Positions 1 to 12,735 are shown, counted from the first letter of the stretch. The stretch is DNA of 64,000 nucleotides from Calliopum simillimum (GCA_951812925.1 OX638370.1:7216001-7280000), one strand, 5' to 3'. Notes: generated by a model from the sequence alone, not told the origin. A program made the numbers and translations.

Positions 1-89
1 GTGCTACAGGGTATATCAATGAATGAATAGATGCCGCTCCCAAAAAAATTTGTACTCAGCTTGAGTGCAGTGGTGTCATCGAATGTACC

Positions 90-780
90 TACTATCCATG
101 GTTTTTTTTTTTTGTGAAATAAATGTATTGCACTTATCGATGGAGTAAGGTCGAAAATGATTTTATGACATAACCAAAATGTTTCTGCGGGCCCTCTTAG
201 TGAACTTTTTGTAAAAAAAAATTAATCGATGAGCAAAGGTTGAAAATATACCAAGAACATGGACAGTGGTGTTTCCGACCCCTCGAAATGACTGTTTTGG
301 GCCCATTGTTGTTAAAAAACTTTATTGCACCAGTGGATGACGAAGGTCGAAAATATATTTTGGACTTAGTCAGAGGTGTTTCCGACCCCTATAAATGACT
401 GTTTTGGGCCCATTTTTGTAAAAAAAAATTTGTTGTACCAATCGATGAGGAAAGATAGAAAATGTACTAAGCACATGACCAGAGGTGTCTCCGACCTCCC
501 TAAGTGACCGTTTTGGACCCATTTTCGTTAGAAACTTTATTGCAAAAAATCGATGGGAAATGGTCAAAAATATATTTAACATAGACATGGCCAGAGGTGT
601 TTCCGACTCCTCTAAGTGATCGTTTTGAGGAAAGTTTGAATATATATTTTGGACATGACCAAAGGTGTCTAAGGGCCCTCTAACTGAACGTTTTGTGTCC
701 ATTTGTGTAAAAAATGTATTCTAGCAATCAATGAGGAATGGTCGAAAATGATTTTTTGACATTACCCGGGATGACACTTT
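90..780. repeat. Degenerate satellite-like tandem repeat, unit about 107 bp
   Basis: About seven diverged units follow each other. Each has an ATCGATGAGGAAAGGTCGAAAATA-like start (seen near 138, 227, 334, 441, 551, 631 and 729), then GACATGACCAGAGGTGT, TTCCGACCCCTCTAAGTGA, and CCGTTTTGGGCCCATTTTTG. Spacing is mostly 80 to 110 bp. Open frames here are a by-product of the repeat. The array stops near 780; its left edge near 90 is blurred. Confidence 0.75.
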
Positions 781-2050
781 TAAAAAAAATAAAATTTTTG
801 AGTTGAACACATGCTATGTGAAACATATTTTCGGTTGAAGAAGTGAACGATTATTTTATTAATTTAACTTTGTTCTTTAATATTTCATTTTGTCATAAAG
901 TTTTAAACTTTTTTCCAAACTCACCTTACTATGCGTAAATTGTTGACCTCAAACTTTCCGCAGCAATTTTACGCTATTAGCGTGCTAATATAGTCCCGGA
1001 TGCAGTTGCGTAGCAAACACTTGATTTAAAAATTTTTTTGTATAATTAAAATTTAATCGTCATAAATAGCATAAGTAAGTACACTGTAAAAATTCTAGCA
1101 TGCGCTATCAATAAACAGCATTTAGTAGCGAAAACCGCGCCGCAGATAAAATAAACTTTTTGACGCGTTCGGATTTGCGTTGGCAAGCGATTAATTTACA
1201 AGCTTTATGTCGTCTTTAAATTTGCACTTCAGTCTCTACACTGTGACAAAAAACAACAAAAATTATTATCAATGCGGAGAGTGTAAAAGAATAAGCAAAT
1301 CCATTCACTTGTTTGTGTGACTGACTGACTGCATGCAGTAGTAGTTCGCTCGCGCCGCGCACAACTAACTCGCTTCTTGATTAATGAGCGATAAGCTTGT
1401 TGTTGTGATTCATCTGCCGCTTAGCGCGCATAAATATTGAAATACTTTAAATGCACAAGCGTAGAAAAAAAACAAAAAAAGAAAATGTAGAAAAGCAAAG
1501 GAAAAAAACAACAAAATTGATATCTACAGCGCTTTCAAAATTATACACATACGCGTGCGTTCGCGCGCGAAATCATCTTATGACGCGACGGGCCGCTCGC
1601 TAGACATTTTCTTGCTTTTTTTGCATTCAATTTAATTCAAGTCGAATAATTGGATTAGAAATAAGCGAATGAGCCATTCGCTTGTGCTCTGATGCTGTTG
1701 ATGATGATGAATGAGTTCAAGATGCAACCGCAGCCATGCACGGAGGAGCACGGAGTACTTTAGCAATCGGCAGCAGTTGGATGAATAAAATCTTTCAGCT
1801 TTACAAAATTGTTGCAAATGAAAGATAATTGAATAAAAAGCAAGCAATAGTTTGCTTTTGTTGGAATTTTATCTCTGCAAAGAAATAAAAGCAAAAGAAA
1901 AATAAAAAATAAATGAATCAAATTGAATTGAAAAATATTTACACTGTTCGACAGAAGAAAACAAAACAAAAGTTATAACTAATTGAGAACTTTGTCTTTG
2001 CAGAAGTAGAGTAAAATTTTTCGTGAAATACTTTTGAAGAGCACTTAACA
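781..2050. other. AT-rich non-coding stretch, apparently single copy
   Basis: I see no credible gene. The stretch is unusual in having CpG-containing patches (about 1135-1200, 1345-1440 and 1550-1605, with CGCGCC and GCGCGCGAAA words) in otherwise AT-rich DNA. It has no visible inverted repeats, so it may be unique regulatory or untranslated DNA of a gene outside the window. Overlapping minus-strand frames at 1632-2060 are low-complexity Phe/Leu/Ser-rich and are not convincing. Confidence 0.5.
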
Positions 2051-3655
2051 CCATTAACACTCAGTTATTGGAAAAGGGTGTCAAAAAGACCCAAAAAGAC
2101 ACATAAGTAAGATTTAATAGGCTAAAATTACTTGTCGAATATTTCTGGTACGATTTTATTATCAATTTTAGATGACAAGATTTATACAAAATTTATATTT
2201 ATAGGGAAGGACACGGAGAAAAATCAGTGTCATAAATTTAGTAAAAAAATTTAAGTAATTAACACTAAATTTCAAAAATAAATTACTTTACGCGTAAGCT
2301 ATTTGATAGTAAAGTTATGTATACAAATAAAAAATAGTGAAATAATAAAGTAATATTAACTCTAAATTGCCTATATTTTCCTATACGTAGAGTAAATAAT
2401 GCTTTCAGCCAGAAAAATGTGTAACCATTTTTTCTTTATAATTCTAGTAAAAATTATTTTATATTTTTTTTTTAAGCTCGCTTACAGAGAAAAATGAGTC
2501 TCATAATTTATACACCACTCGAGTAGTTAAAAAATTTAAGTACTTAACGCTTGTTTATGCGAACACGCATAATCCCCAAAAGTAGGGATGTATTCCCCAT
2601 AGTTGGCAACGCAATTCCTTTGCTTAATTCAACAATGCCCCACTGCTCCTAGCTGTCAAATTCTGTTCTTGTTCTCTTTAATTTTTTCATTCGGCGGCAG
2701 CATAAAATTGTAAGTTTAATTCTCATACTGAATAAAATTTTATTGTAAAATCAAGAAATTAAAATTAAAGTGTAACACTCAATAAAGAGTGCATCATATC
2801 ATTTGTACACCAAAACAGTTTTGTTTTCTTTTGTGTGGGCACTACCCAATGTGGGTTTTTCCAGTTTTACATCAAGTGGCTAAGCAGTGCCGAAGTTTTC
2901 GGAACACCAACGATCCTCAGTGATAAAGTTAGTACGACGTGCAGGCGATTTATCTCAAGCGACGTACCGGCAAGGTGTTAATCTGGAGAAAGGCATATAC
3001 AGCAACTCCTAACAAGAAAATTTTTGGTGCAAGGTAACCTTTAACATTTCTGCCACATTTCCCCCAAAAAAGAATTCTCTGGCTCCTGATTTATAACTCA
3101 AGCTTAATTTCAAACAAAACTTAAATTACTTTACCTTATATTCTAGTAAAAATATTTCTGTTTTGACAGACATTTGCTTAATATACAACTTTTATAACTC
3201 TTTATTATATATGTAGGTTAGTGTTTTAGAGTTCTAAAAAGTTTGTACGTAATTATAAGAAAAAATTACATTACATCTCTATCAATCACACGGACTCCGG
3301 TTCGAATACTAGTGCGGTCAGTTCATATCTTTATTTTTTGTCAATTTTTATTTTTTAATAAAAACGTTATGATGACTTCACGCTGAATAAAATGACTTTG
3401 AGGGACCTTTTAATGAATCTCAATAAACCTTAGCGCACTTTCTGAATCATTTTAATATAAGCTACTATCAAATAAATATGCCTTGCAAGACCACGGACTA
3501 TTCCAAAACTAGTTAGCAAACTACTCCATGGGAAAAACCGACAAGTCCATATTCTGGTTATTCTGGTCCCATCACATATATATGTTTCATTTTCTGCTCC
3601 AAAGATTCTTCAGACAAATTTTGTTCAAATTAATGGAAATTGGAATTGAAAATCA
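2051..3655. other. Non-coding DNA with two direct copies of a short dispersed repeat
   Basis: A segment of about 55 bp starting GAGAAAAATCAGTGTCATAA near 2217 recurs in the same orientation, diverged, near 2487; both run into AAATTTAAGTA(A/C)TTAAC. They look like ends of a decayed mobile element, but no partner in the other orientation was found. The remainder is AT-rich, with no gene visible. Confidence 0.4.
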
Positions 3656-3660
3656 CCTAG

Positions 3661-3722
3661 TGGAGGATTTGAACCCGGGCTTCTCCAATCGGCGCAAGTC
3701 ACTAGACCGATACTCTATCGTT
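3661..3722 (-). repeat. tRNA-like (SINE-type) module
   Basis: Read on the minus strand it has a box-A-like word around 3701-3715 (GAGTATCGGTCTAG) followed by a good box B, GGGTTCAAATCC (3665-3676). Spacing is typical of a tRNA or tRNA-derived SINE, but no closed acceptor stem is visible. The GTATCGGTCTA word is shared with the module at 13908-13984. It is more likely a tRNA-derived repeat than a working tRNA. Confidence 0.5.
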
Positions 3723-3787
3723 TGCTCTTTTTCTCAATCGACCATTTGCCAAACAGTACGTAGTCAATAATGTTATAATGGATACAC

Positions 3788-3905
3788 AATTGGACCACTT
3801 TTGGTACTAATGACAGATTATGCATTACATATGGACCATTTTTGATACCATTGACCGAATTTGTATTGAATTGGACCATTTTTGATACAAATGATAATTT
3901 AAGTG
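3788..3905. repeat. Short tandem repeat, about 41-bp unit, three copies
   Basis: TTGGACCATTTTTGATAC-like words begin at about 3790, 3830 and 3871, giving a period near 41 bp. Confidence 0.6.
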
Positions 3906-5524
3906 AATTTTTTCTACTTTTAGGTGTAGCCTGTTATGAACTACTTACAAAAAACTAGACCAAAGATTGGACTATTGAGACAATTGACTTCGTCGGTCCT
4001 ACAGGGTATGAACATAAAATTAATTTAAAATTTATGTAATGTGAAGGATCATTGTAGACAATATTTACTATTATGTTGACCAGTGTTGGAACAAAGACTT
4101 ATTGCATAAAACGCAATAAATAATAGATACAAAAAGCAATAACAATAATAACAAAAATAGATAAAAATTAGGTTATACAAAGTGGGTAGGTACATAGCAG
4201 GCAAAGAAAAACGAGTAGTTTCATTTAAAGCTGCTAATCAATCTGCCGTTAAGAACAGCAGCAACAACTATAAATTCTAAAATAATAAATCCATCATCTT
4301 AGTACTTAACAACTTTAGTTCTGTAGCTGTTTTTATTGTTTTCGATCAATAAACTGTGTTTAAATTGGATTCCGAAAGGCAAATCTTTGTAAATGGGTCA
4401 TATCATCATAAACTTTCGTTTAATAAGCGGACTTGGGCGTTTTGCATTAAATTTTATTTTCACTAAATTAAGTGCTAGTGTAAACAGTTTCACCATCAAG
4501 AAGTTCATTAAGTGTTAATGAAAAATCTCTCACTAACAAAAAATGTATTTTGTGGTAATGAAAAGTGCCCATATGTATGATATTTTTGTTTCTTACAGTG
4601 TTTTTAAAGTTTTAACTTTTTCCAAATTATTAAAATGACTGAGGCAAATTTATACAATGCTAGTATAATGTCATGAGAGTCACGCATTATAGGTCCAACT
4701 TTTAATTATTAATAAATCGAAGAAAAATTTGAAATGTAATACAATTTTTTTCACTTAATCAAAAATTATATTTTAAGGAAAGAAAACAAATTTCTGTTCA
4801 TTGAAACATTGTCATGAGTGTCACGTAGTAAGCAAGTAAGTACATATGATGATATTTTTGAATCCTTTATTATATTCAAGTGCTCAATCTATTGGGATCA
4901 ACTAATTTATTGTATTATTCTGTCAAAAGTGTCACTGCCATGAATGTCACGTTATTTATAAAATTGCAGTTTTCATTAGTAATTCTACTAGAAAAAATTG
5001 CCTCTAATTTTTGATCACTATCTATTCCGTTTATTCGACATACAAAACTTAAAAAAAAAAAATTAAATTAGACCAAAAATCAAACATTGCCCAGTAAACT
5101 TTTTTTATTTTCAAACTTTACCTTATATTTTTAATGACTCACAATTGATATTGCATGAACATGAAAAACATGAGAAAGATTTATGCACCAAAGATAATCA
5201 TATAATTTGATAATCGCTTTATGAAAAAAAAGACAAACAAATAAGCCCACTGATCAAACTTATCAATAAAATTAACTCTTAATAAGTAATTACTGTTATT
5301 AGTACAAATTAGTTCAGACTAATTTAGTGATAAGCTCCAAATCACAACTATGAAAAATTATAATATATCAAATCTACTACATTATTTTCAACGCCAATTA
5401 AATAAGATTTATTTCTTTATTTAATTAATTTATTATGTTGATATGCAAATCCATACACAACTTGAATAGTCATTAACCCTTAGTAAAACCCACCATAGCG
5501 TAACCTCACTTAAGAAAAAACTAA
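3906..5524. other. AT-rich non-coding DNA with a recurring TGTCATGAGTGTCACG motif
   Basis: No gene is visible. A 16-bp word close to TGTCATGAGTGTCACG occurs on the same strand near 4669, 4810 and 4935 (the last as GCCATGAATGTCACG) with unrelated sequence between. Otherwise the stretch is plain AT-rich DNA. Confidence 0.45.
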
Positions 5525-5560
5525 AACAACAACAACAACGACGACGACGACGACGACGAC
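5525..5560. repeat. Microsatellite (AAC)n then (ACG)n
   Basis: Four to five AAC units pass directly into eight ACG units. Confidence 0.9.
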
Positions 5561-5810
5561 TGCCAAACAAATGTCATTTGAAATCAACACACAAGGTTAT
5601 CAACCAAACCAAACAAACTGTGAACAAGCTAAGCTGAGTTGAGAGTTGGTTGGTTGTACATATATGAACAAACCATAATAGTGATACATACTACTTACTA
5701 CTGGATTTACTTTGCAGAAACTGACGCCTGTCTGGTCCATGACTTGAGTTCATTTTTGCACCTGCTAAAAGCTCCAGTTCAAGTCTAACAAAGTTAACAA
5801 TTATAACAGA
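5561..5810. other. Short non-coding spacer
   Basis: Nothing recognisable lies between the two trinucleotide runs. Confidence 0.5.
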
Positions 5811-5822
5811 AACAGCAACAGC

Positions 5823-5861
<39 letters not shown>

Positions 5862-5877
5862 AACAACAGCAACAACA
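5811..5877. repeat. Microsatellite (CAA)n with CAG interruptions
   Basis: An almost uninterrupted CAA run of about 65 bp. It could encode polyQ or polyL in some frames, but no coding context is present. Confidence 0.9.
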
Positions 5878-6354
5878 AAGAGTTAACGTATGTGTGAATT
5901 GTAGGTGAACGTGTTCTCGTCCAAAAACAGAAATTTACATAAATTAATATCATGAGACAAACACAATATAAATATCCGTATAGTGTATTAGAAACAAAAC
6001 CACCGCTAGAGACAGAAAAACCCACTTCGGAAAAAAAAAACAAAAAATTTTGGTTTGAATGAGCGGAAAAGCATTTCAATGGTAATAAATTTTATTAAAA
6101 AGAGCAAAAAATAAATGATTTTGCCAAAATTTTTATTCTTTTCGAAAAAAGAAAAAATCTGTTTTCTGTATTCTAATAAATTAGAATAGAAGTGGTTCCT
6201 GCTTTTATGGGAGGTGTTGGAATTTGCTAAATTTCCTTTTAAAGCTTGCCTATGGAATTTCTATATTATGTTAAATTTGGTTGCATTACAGAGCATGACT
6301 TACTGTAGCTTACTTGTAGAGATTTTGGTTTGCCCTTTCTTCCGGTTCGAAAAA
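5878..6354. other. Non-coding AT-rich spacer
   Basis: No gene, repeat or RNA recognised. Confidence 0.5.
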
Positions 6355-7445
6355 ATAGAAAATGTCGAAAAATCTCGCTAAGTCGAAAATTTTTTCGAAA
6401 GCCGAAAAATTTTTCGAAGGATCTCTTTCGTGGAGAATCACAATCCCTTCAAGCAATATGTTGAGAAAGTGGAAAAATTTTGCGAAGGTCGAAAAATTTT
6501 GGGAAGAATCAAAAATTTTGTCAAAAGTCAGAAATCAAGAAATTCGAAAAATGTTGCGAAAGTCGAATTCCCTCGAAAAGAGTTCCTTCCATCCTGAAAA
6601 AGCTGAAAAATCTGGAGAATGTCGAAAAATCTTGAGGATGTCGAAAAATTTTCCGAAAGTCGACAAATTTTGAAAAAAACAAAAATTTTGCGAAATCAAG
6701 AAAGTCAAAAAATTTTAAGAAAATCGAAAAAATCGTGAGAAAGTCGAAACATTTTGCGAATGTCGAAAAATGTTGGGAAAAATCTCAAATTTTGCAAAAG
6801 TCAGAATTCAAGAAATTCGAAAAATGTTGCGAAAGTCGAATTCTCTTAAAAAGAGCTTTTCGACCTTGAAAAAGCTGAAAAATCTGTGAATGTCGAAAAA
6901 ACTTGAGAAAGTCGGAACATTTTGCGAAAGTCGAAAAATCTTAAAGAAGTCAAAAAATTTTCGAAAATCGAAAATCTTGGAAAAATCAAAAAATTTTGCA
7001 AAAGCTGAAAAATCTTAAGAAAGTCAAAAAACCTTGGTAAAGTGGAAAAGTCGAAAAATTTAGCAAAATTCGAAAAATGTTGAGAAAGTCGGAACATTTT
7101 GTGGAAGTCGAAAAATCTTGAAAAAGTCGAAAAATTCGAAAAATTTTGCGAAAGTCAAAAAATTTTGAAACAGTCAAAAATTAGCAAAAGTTCAAAAATT
7201 TTGAAAAATTCGAAAACCGAAAAATGTTGAGAAAGTTGTGAAAATTTGCAAAAGTCGAAGAATGTGGAGAAAGTTGCAAAAATTTTGCAAAAGTCGAAAA
7301 ACCTTGAGAAAATTGAAAAATGTTGAGAAAGTTGAAAAATTTTGCGCAAGTTGTCGAAAAATGTTGGAAAAACCAAAAAATTTTGCAAAAGTCGAAAAAT
7401 CTTGAGAAAGTCGAATAACGTCGAAAAAAACGAAAAATTTTAAAA
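6355..7445. repeat. GAAAAAT-rich degenerate short-period array (1.1 kb)
   Basis: The stretch is built almost entirely of variants of AAAGTCGAAAAATTTTGCG, mixing units of about 18 to 30 bp (AAGTCGAAAAAT, TTTTGCGAAAG, CTTGAGAAAGTCG). A longer copy-to-copy similarity exists between about 6530-6600 and 6800-6880 (both contain GAAATTCGAAAAATGTTGCG), which points to local duplication. Many short frames arise from it on both strands; none looks like a real protein. Confidence 0.8.
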
Positions 7446-8370
7446 GGGTGACTTCCCAATTTGGAGATATTTCTGTTTTTGGCAGTTGAGAAACGAACGA
7501 AACATTACGTCTTATTTGATAGAGGTATAAGTAACGAAAGAGACATGATGGGAACTTACAGCCATCATCCTAGGGTGTTCAGGGAAAATAAGGACAAAAT
7601 GAAGCTCGAAAAAAAATTTTTCCTAAAAATTACAATTTAAAATTCTTCAAGAAAAAACTTGAGAACTAATGAAATGATATTAAAAATACTACTATGCTTT
7701 TGTTTTTAGATGTTTATTTTTGAAAAACACGATGGATACTAAGGTATAGTTCAAGTTTTCTGTGTTAAATTGATTTTGAGAAAATCGTTACCACCTATTC
7801 TCAATTTTTAACTTTGAATATGGCTTTTGAACCACGAGAAAAAAAAATATATTTTTATAGACGTTATATGCAAAGACTTTGCTTTAACAAAAAATTCTTG
7901 ATTTTTATTTTTTTTAAAACCAGTTAGGTTTTTTTTACTATTAATCGTTTTAAATTATGTAACTATTTTTCTCTAGCAAGTCTAATGTGCCTTGGCATAA
8001 CAGCTACCGACTCCCGCAATAGCAGCGCAACATTTCACGCTTGATTGCATTTTTCAAGAGATTCGATTAAACAGCTTCCAGCACTTGGCGGGCGTCTATT
8101 TAGAGCAAACCAACAACAACAACAAAAGCAGCAACAACAACAACATTTACATAAAATAGCTAAAACAACAAAAACAAAAAAAAAAAACAAAAGCATTTAA
8201 GCTTAAAGCAAAACATGCGCACAGCGCTACTAATTTGAGCGCAAACAAAGCGTTTTATCATAAATATTAGATACAGCTTAGTAGCGAGATGGCTATCGTA
8301 GATATCAGATTTGTCAGAATTACCTTCACTTCACTAAATATCAAAAATGTAAGATATTTCTTCAAAATAA
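7446..8370. other. Non-coding DNA with a (CAA)n/(CAG) run at about 8107-8142
   Basis: AT-rich DNA without a gene. A CAA-rich microsatellite lies near 8107-8142, followed by a poly-A-rich patch near 8166-8190. The sequence just before 8371 does not continue the reverse-transcriptase frame, so the LINE that follows is 5'-truncated about here. Confidence 0.5.
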
Positions 8371-9688
8371 GTAAATACACCGATTCCGAAATCTGATAAT
8401 GATTTTCGGCCAATAGCAATTCTGCCGTATTTGTCGAAGGTTTTTGGAAAAATATTGCATCAGCAACTTACTGACTATTTAACACAGAATTCGCTTCTTA
8501 CGGAAAGGCAGGCAGGTTTTCGACCAAAACACAGCTGTATAACTGCTTTGATTAACATGTCAGAAGATATAAGAGCTGATTTGGATTCTGGCAAGGTCTC
8601 ACTTTTGGTGTTGCTGGACCACTCCAAGGCGTTTGACACTGTAGATCACAATATTCTCTGTGTTAAGTTATCAAAACTATTTAATTTTTCAGACTCGGCT
8701 GTAAGATTAATTCATTCTTATTTAAGTGACCGGTCACAAGTAGTTTCAGTTAATAATAAATATTCTGACTTTCTTTCTGTCTCCAAAGGTGTACCGCAGG
8801 GCTTAATCTTGGGACCCTTACTTTTCTCAATGTACATAAATGATCTTCCAAGTGTTCTGACCGATTGCAGTGTGCAAATGTACGCTGATGATGTTCAAAT
8901 TTATTGTAGCTGTGATGTTGCTGATTTGGATGCATGTGTAGGTAGATTAAACGCAAATCTCAAAAAAATAAGTGATTGGACAAGATGTAATGGTTTGTGC
9001 ATCAATCCGAAAAAATCCAAATGTATTATTATACATAAAAAGCCAAAATCCGTTCCAGATAACGTCGTTCTACTTTTAAATAATTCAAGAATTGAAGTCG
9101 TGCAAAAAGTTAAAAATTTAGGTATTGTTTTCAATCAATCGTTAACCTGGTCTAATCACATTAATATCACTATTGGGAAGGTTTACGGAATGCTTCGAAA
9201 TTTGTGGTGTACGCAACACTTTACTCCTTTAAGGATCCGAATGCTACTAGCGAAGGCTTATCTTATCCCGACTTTGCTGTACGGATGTGAAATCTATGCA
9301 AATTGTGATTCTATTTGCAGGCTAAAATTAAATGTATTATTCAACAATATTGCACGATATGTCTTTAACATAAAACGTTTTCAGCGCATCTCTGATTTTT
9401 CAAAAAAAAATTTTCCAAATGGATTTCAACAATTTACTTAAATTTAGATCACTAATTCTGCTGCATAAAATTGTCGTAACTAAGGAACCAACGTACTTGT
9501 TTAGTAAAGTTAGTTTTTCTAGTTCGCGTAGAGGAAGATGTTTGACTCAAATCAGACATTCATGCCTAATATCTGAGCGACAATTCTACATTTACTCCAT
9601 TCGTCTTTGGAACTCACTACCCCATAATATGCAACAATCATCCAACGTCAGTCAATTTAAAAGATTGTTAAGTAATTACTTTTCTTGA
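8371..9688 (+). pseudogene. Reverse transcriptase of a LINE, truncated and frameshifted
   Basis: The frame opens after a stop at 8368 with a PIPKSDNDFRPIAILP block typical of the start of LINE RT domains. It continues through LLDHSKAFDTVDH (motif A, about 8599-8640), GVPQGLILGPLLF (motif B) and YADD (8881-8892), so the catalytic aspartates are still encoded. The frame then breaks at a run of nine A (9402-9410). The protein continues in another frame from about 9410 to a stop at 9688, with the C-terminal RLWNSLPHN motif common in this LINE group. The N-terminal endonuclease is missing. One frameshift plus truncation makes it a dead but fairly young copy; the A-run change could also be a sequencing error. 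Confidence 0.9.
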
Positions 9689-9917
9689 ATGGTTTAAAAA
9701 AATTCAAAATTCAAAATTTAAAATTAAAAAAAAAAAAAAAAAAAAAAATATATAATCCCGCAAGTAGTAGTTAGTTTTAAATAAGATATTGAAAAAATAG
9801 TAATAATTTTGATGTTTGTTACTACTAGCAATTTTACACTTTATATCCTTAGTGCTTAATTTATAAGATTTATTCTTGTTAGCACTAGTTTCAAATTTTA
9901 ATAAATAAATAAATAAC
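8371..9917 (+). mobile_element. 5'-truncated non-LTR retrotransposon (LINE), CR1/Jockey-group type
   Basis: The element holds most of a reverse transcriptase, a short 3' untranslated region with an internal A-run at about 9726-9749, and ends in a short AATA tandem tail (9897-9916), the kind of simple-repeat 3' end seen in CR1-related LINEs. No endonuclease or ORF1 is present, in keeping with 5' truncation during insertion. The clade assignment is by motif style only; Jockey, CR1 and related clades cannot be separated by eye. Confidence 0.85.
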
Positions 9918-10902
9918 ACCGAGAAAAGTGTTTGTTTCCATCAAACAAATATATTTGGGTGAACATTCTTACAAAATACTTATTAATACAATTCGAGATC
10001 GCGTTGTTTGAATGACTTAAATGTTGGACTGCCACCCTGTATGAATACGACTGAGTCCCAGACAAGAAATTTTTATTTTTAAGTTACCTATAACAAATAT
10101 GTTATTCTATGATTTCTTTGTGATTCAAGCAAATATTGCCCTGTTGCTTCCAATTTAATAAAAGGATTAATGATAAGAAATCATCGTTAGATTGAAACAT
10201 ATTTTTTTAGAATCATTTAGTCATTTGTTGCACTGAAATATGTGTTTGGTAATTATTAACAAATATAAGATTTATCCAATAACATTGCTTAGATATGCCG
10301 CTCGTGAAAAAAAATACAAAATATTGCATTCGCCTGCATCAAATATATCATTTGGTTATTACTACCAAATTTGGTATATATAAGCATATTGTTTTCTCGA
10401 TGTATTTGTTATGACGCAATAACTATGTAATAAAAAAAAATGTTCGCCAAAGACGATATTTTGCTACCAAAAATATGTAAACACAATATCGATACTTTCC
10501 AACTGATACTCTTTCGCTAGCAGCATAACACTTTGTAAGATACTATGATATAGATAGATATGTAGATACAGTTAAACGGAAAATGATTGTGGTTAGCAAG
10601 AAGATGCATTCTAATAGATAAATTGTTTTGGGGCGAGTCTCCAAGAAGCCATTATTTGCGGGCAAAGGGTGTGATTTTGTGTTTTGTTGCGACTGAGTTG
10701 GCAAATAATTATTTTTAGCACATGAGTAGAATATTGTATTTAAAGGTTAAGGGAGGTATTGGTCAATTGATAAATGAGTTAATAATGTTTTTGTGTGTTA
10801 TACATATAAAATGACCTTTAGAGAGAAGTGTTCATCTTAAATTATGTGTTTAAAAAGCGAACAAAATTTTAAAGCAATCAATTACCTTTTTTTAAGTCAT
10901 TT
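9918..10902. other. AT-rich non-coding DNA
   Basis: No gene, RNA or clear repeat seen. Confidence 0.5.
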
Positions 10903-11075
10903 TATGTATAAGGTGAAGCAAAAGTAATGACATAATAAAAATTGACGGGCATTTTGATACAAATATAAAAAAACTTGTCACTGTTTTCGCGGAAAGTTTA
11001 TCTGAAGTTGTGATAAAATGATATTTACGTTAATAATAGTACATTCACATTATGACATTACTTTTGTTCTAACTT
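10903..11075. mobile_element. Small inverted-repeat element (MITE-like), AAAAGTAATG type
   Basis: The left end carries AAGGTGAAGCAAAAGTAATG then ACATAATA. The right end at 11048-11068 is its inverse, ATTATGACATTACTTTTG. The same end sequence recurs near 45455-45485 (TATTATGACATTACTTTCGC followed by ATCACCTTGTACATA), near 37410, and just inside the ends of the MITEs at 17102 and 28989. These are probably related families. Confidence 0.55.
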
Positions 11076-12735
11076 TTACAATTGTCACTTATCGAAAACT
11101 TTCATTACTGTTTCTCTTGAGTAAAGCTATCAATCACTTCAAAGTGCATTTTTTTTTATAATCTACTTTACGTAGAATAATATTCAATATATCATTGGAA
11201 AGCATTTAATTTATGATGTCAACTAATTAGACGCAATTCTTGCATATGTTAACATAAAACTGTCAAAAATCACAGTGGGGACAAAACACAACAACAGTTA
11301 AGGTACAATAAAAACAAAAAAACATGGGTCAAAAACTTCAACATGAACTACCTAATAATAACAAGAAGCTTTTACCAAGAAAAGGTACAAGAAAAAATGT
11401 TCAAAACCTTTTAACAAAAGCAGAAATGCATTCATTTGTTGGCATACAAAATGCTTCATGATGATTTTTTTTATGTAAAAATCTAAATAGCTGTCACGTG
11501 CAGCAGCTGTCAAAAATGCAACAACAATAATGACACAACATTAAACATACAAATAAACTACAAACTGACAAGCTTAACTTTTAAGCAGAAATAACAAGCT
11601 AAAGATTAGTCGTTCTTTCACAGAAGAAACTGTTAACAAAATAACGATTTATGACAGCTAGTAAGACAACAAAAAAGAAGTAATAAACGTAAAGAAAACC
11701 AGAGCTGATAACAAAGCTCAACACTTAATATATGTAACATGTAGATATTTAACAAAAAAGGCGGAAAAAGTGGCAGCATAACTTTAAAAGTAAAAGAAAA
11801 AAGCCAACAAATAGCACAAAAGACCAAAAGGCAATCATGCAACAAGTATAACAAATAACTACAATAATGATAACAAGAAAATCGCGGTCAACAAACTTGG
11901 TTATTTGTGGGCATACAGTGTTTAGATAAAATGTAACAACAAAGCAATGAAAAATTTTCTACACACAATTGTTGGCTGTTTTGTATTGAATTTTTTACAT
12001 TTTTTCTATATGAAATGTATAAACAAGATGTATGATTTTTACAAGCAGACCATGGAAAATATTTCTAAGGAATATCCAAAATATTGTAAAGAAACAGCAG
12101 AATAAATTTTGATGCACCCTGTGCCACTAAATATAGCAACTACGAAGTTACTGCACAAACCAAACAATATGTGGTGAATTCGTCATGTGGTGAAATGTGT
12201 GGATGTGGCTTTAATTTACATACCGTTGAAACGAAACTGGATTTGCCGCTTAGAACTTAATGCAATGTGTAATATCGCAACCAGCTGCTTAGTTGCATAT
12301 ACTTCAGTATAGTTTTGATTGCAATACTTTAAGGTTGAAGTATATTGACTATATTGACGACATGTCGACATCTATATTTATGCAGTCAATTTATTCTATT
12401 TTGTGATTCAAAACCGACTGAAACCAAAATGTTCACACACCACAATTTGCTCATTGCTTTTCAAAGTGGCTGTCAAAGTCGAGTGTGGGCACCCCACTTT
12501 TTTTTATTTAAAGCGAGTGTTTTACTGAAATATCGTCGTGGATGCCAATTTAATTACTAATTTAAATGGTGTTCTTATGCCTTTCTTCGCTTTTTTAGTG
12601 AAAAGGAAAGAACCAATTGGCCCTTTAAAAATATCGTAGAAAAAAGTTATTTTCATTAAGTGTGGGTGGTAAGGTGGCAAAAAATCTCGGTACTGAGTTT
12701 TCAGACAAGAGGACCGAGGAGCAGATGACGGAAAT
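11076..12735. other. AT-rich non-coding DNA
   Basis: Rich in AACA-type words and A-runs; no gene or defined repeat recognised. The frames within it show no conserved motif. Confidence 0.5.

Noticed and set aside
1632..2060. Overlapping minus-strand frames next to CpG-containing DNA as a gene
   Set aside because: Low-complexity Phe/Leu/Ser composition in three frames at once points to chance.
6362..7459. Several 63-103 codon frames, Phe- or Lys-rich, as genes
   Set aside because: All derive from the GAAAAAT array and shift register with each unit variant.
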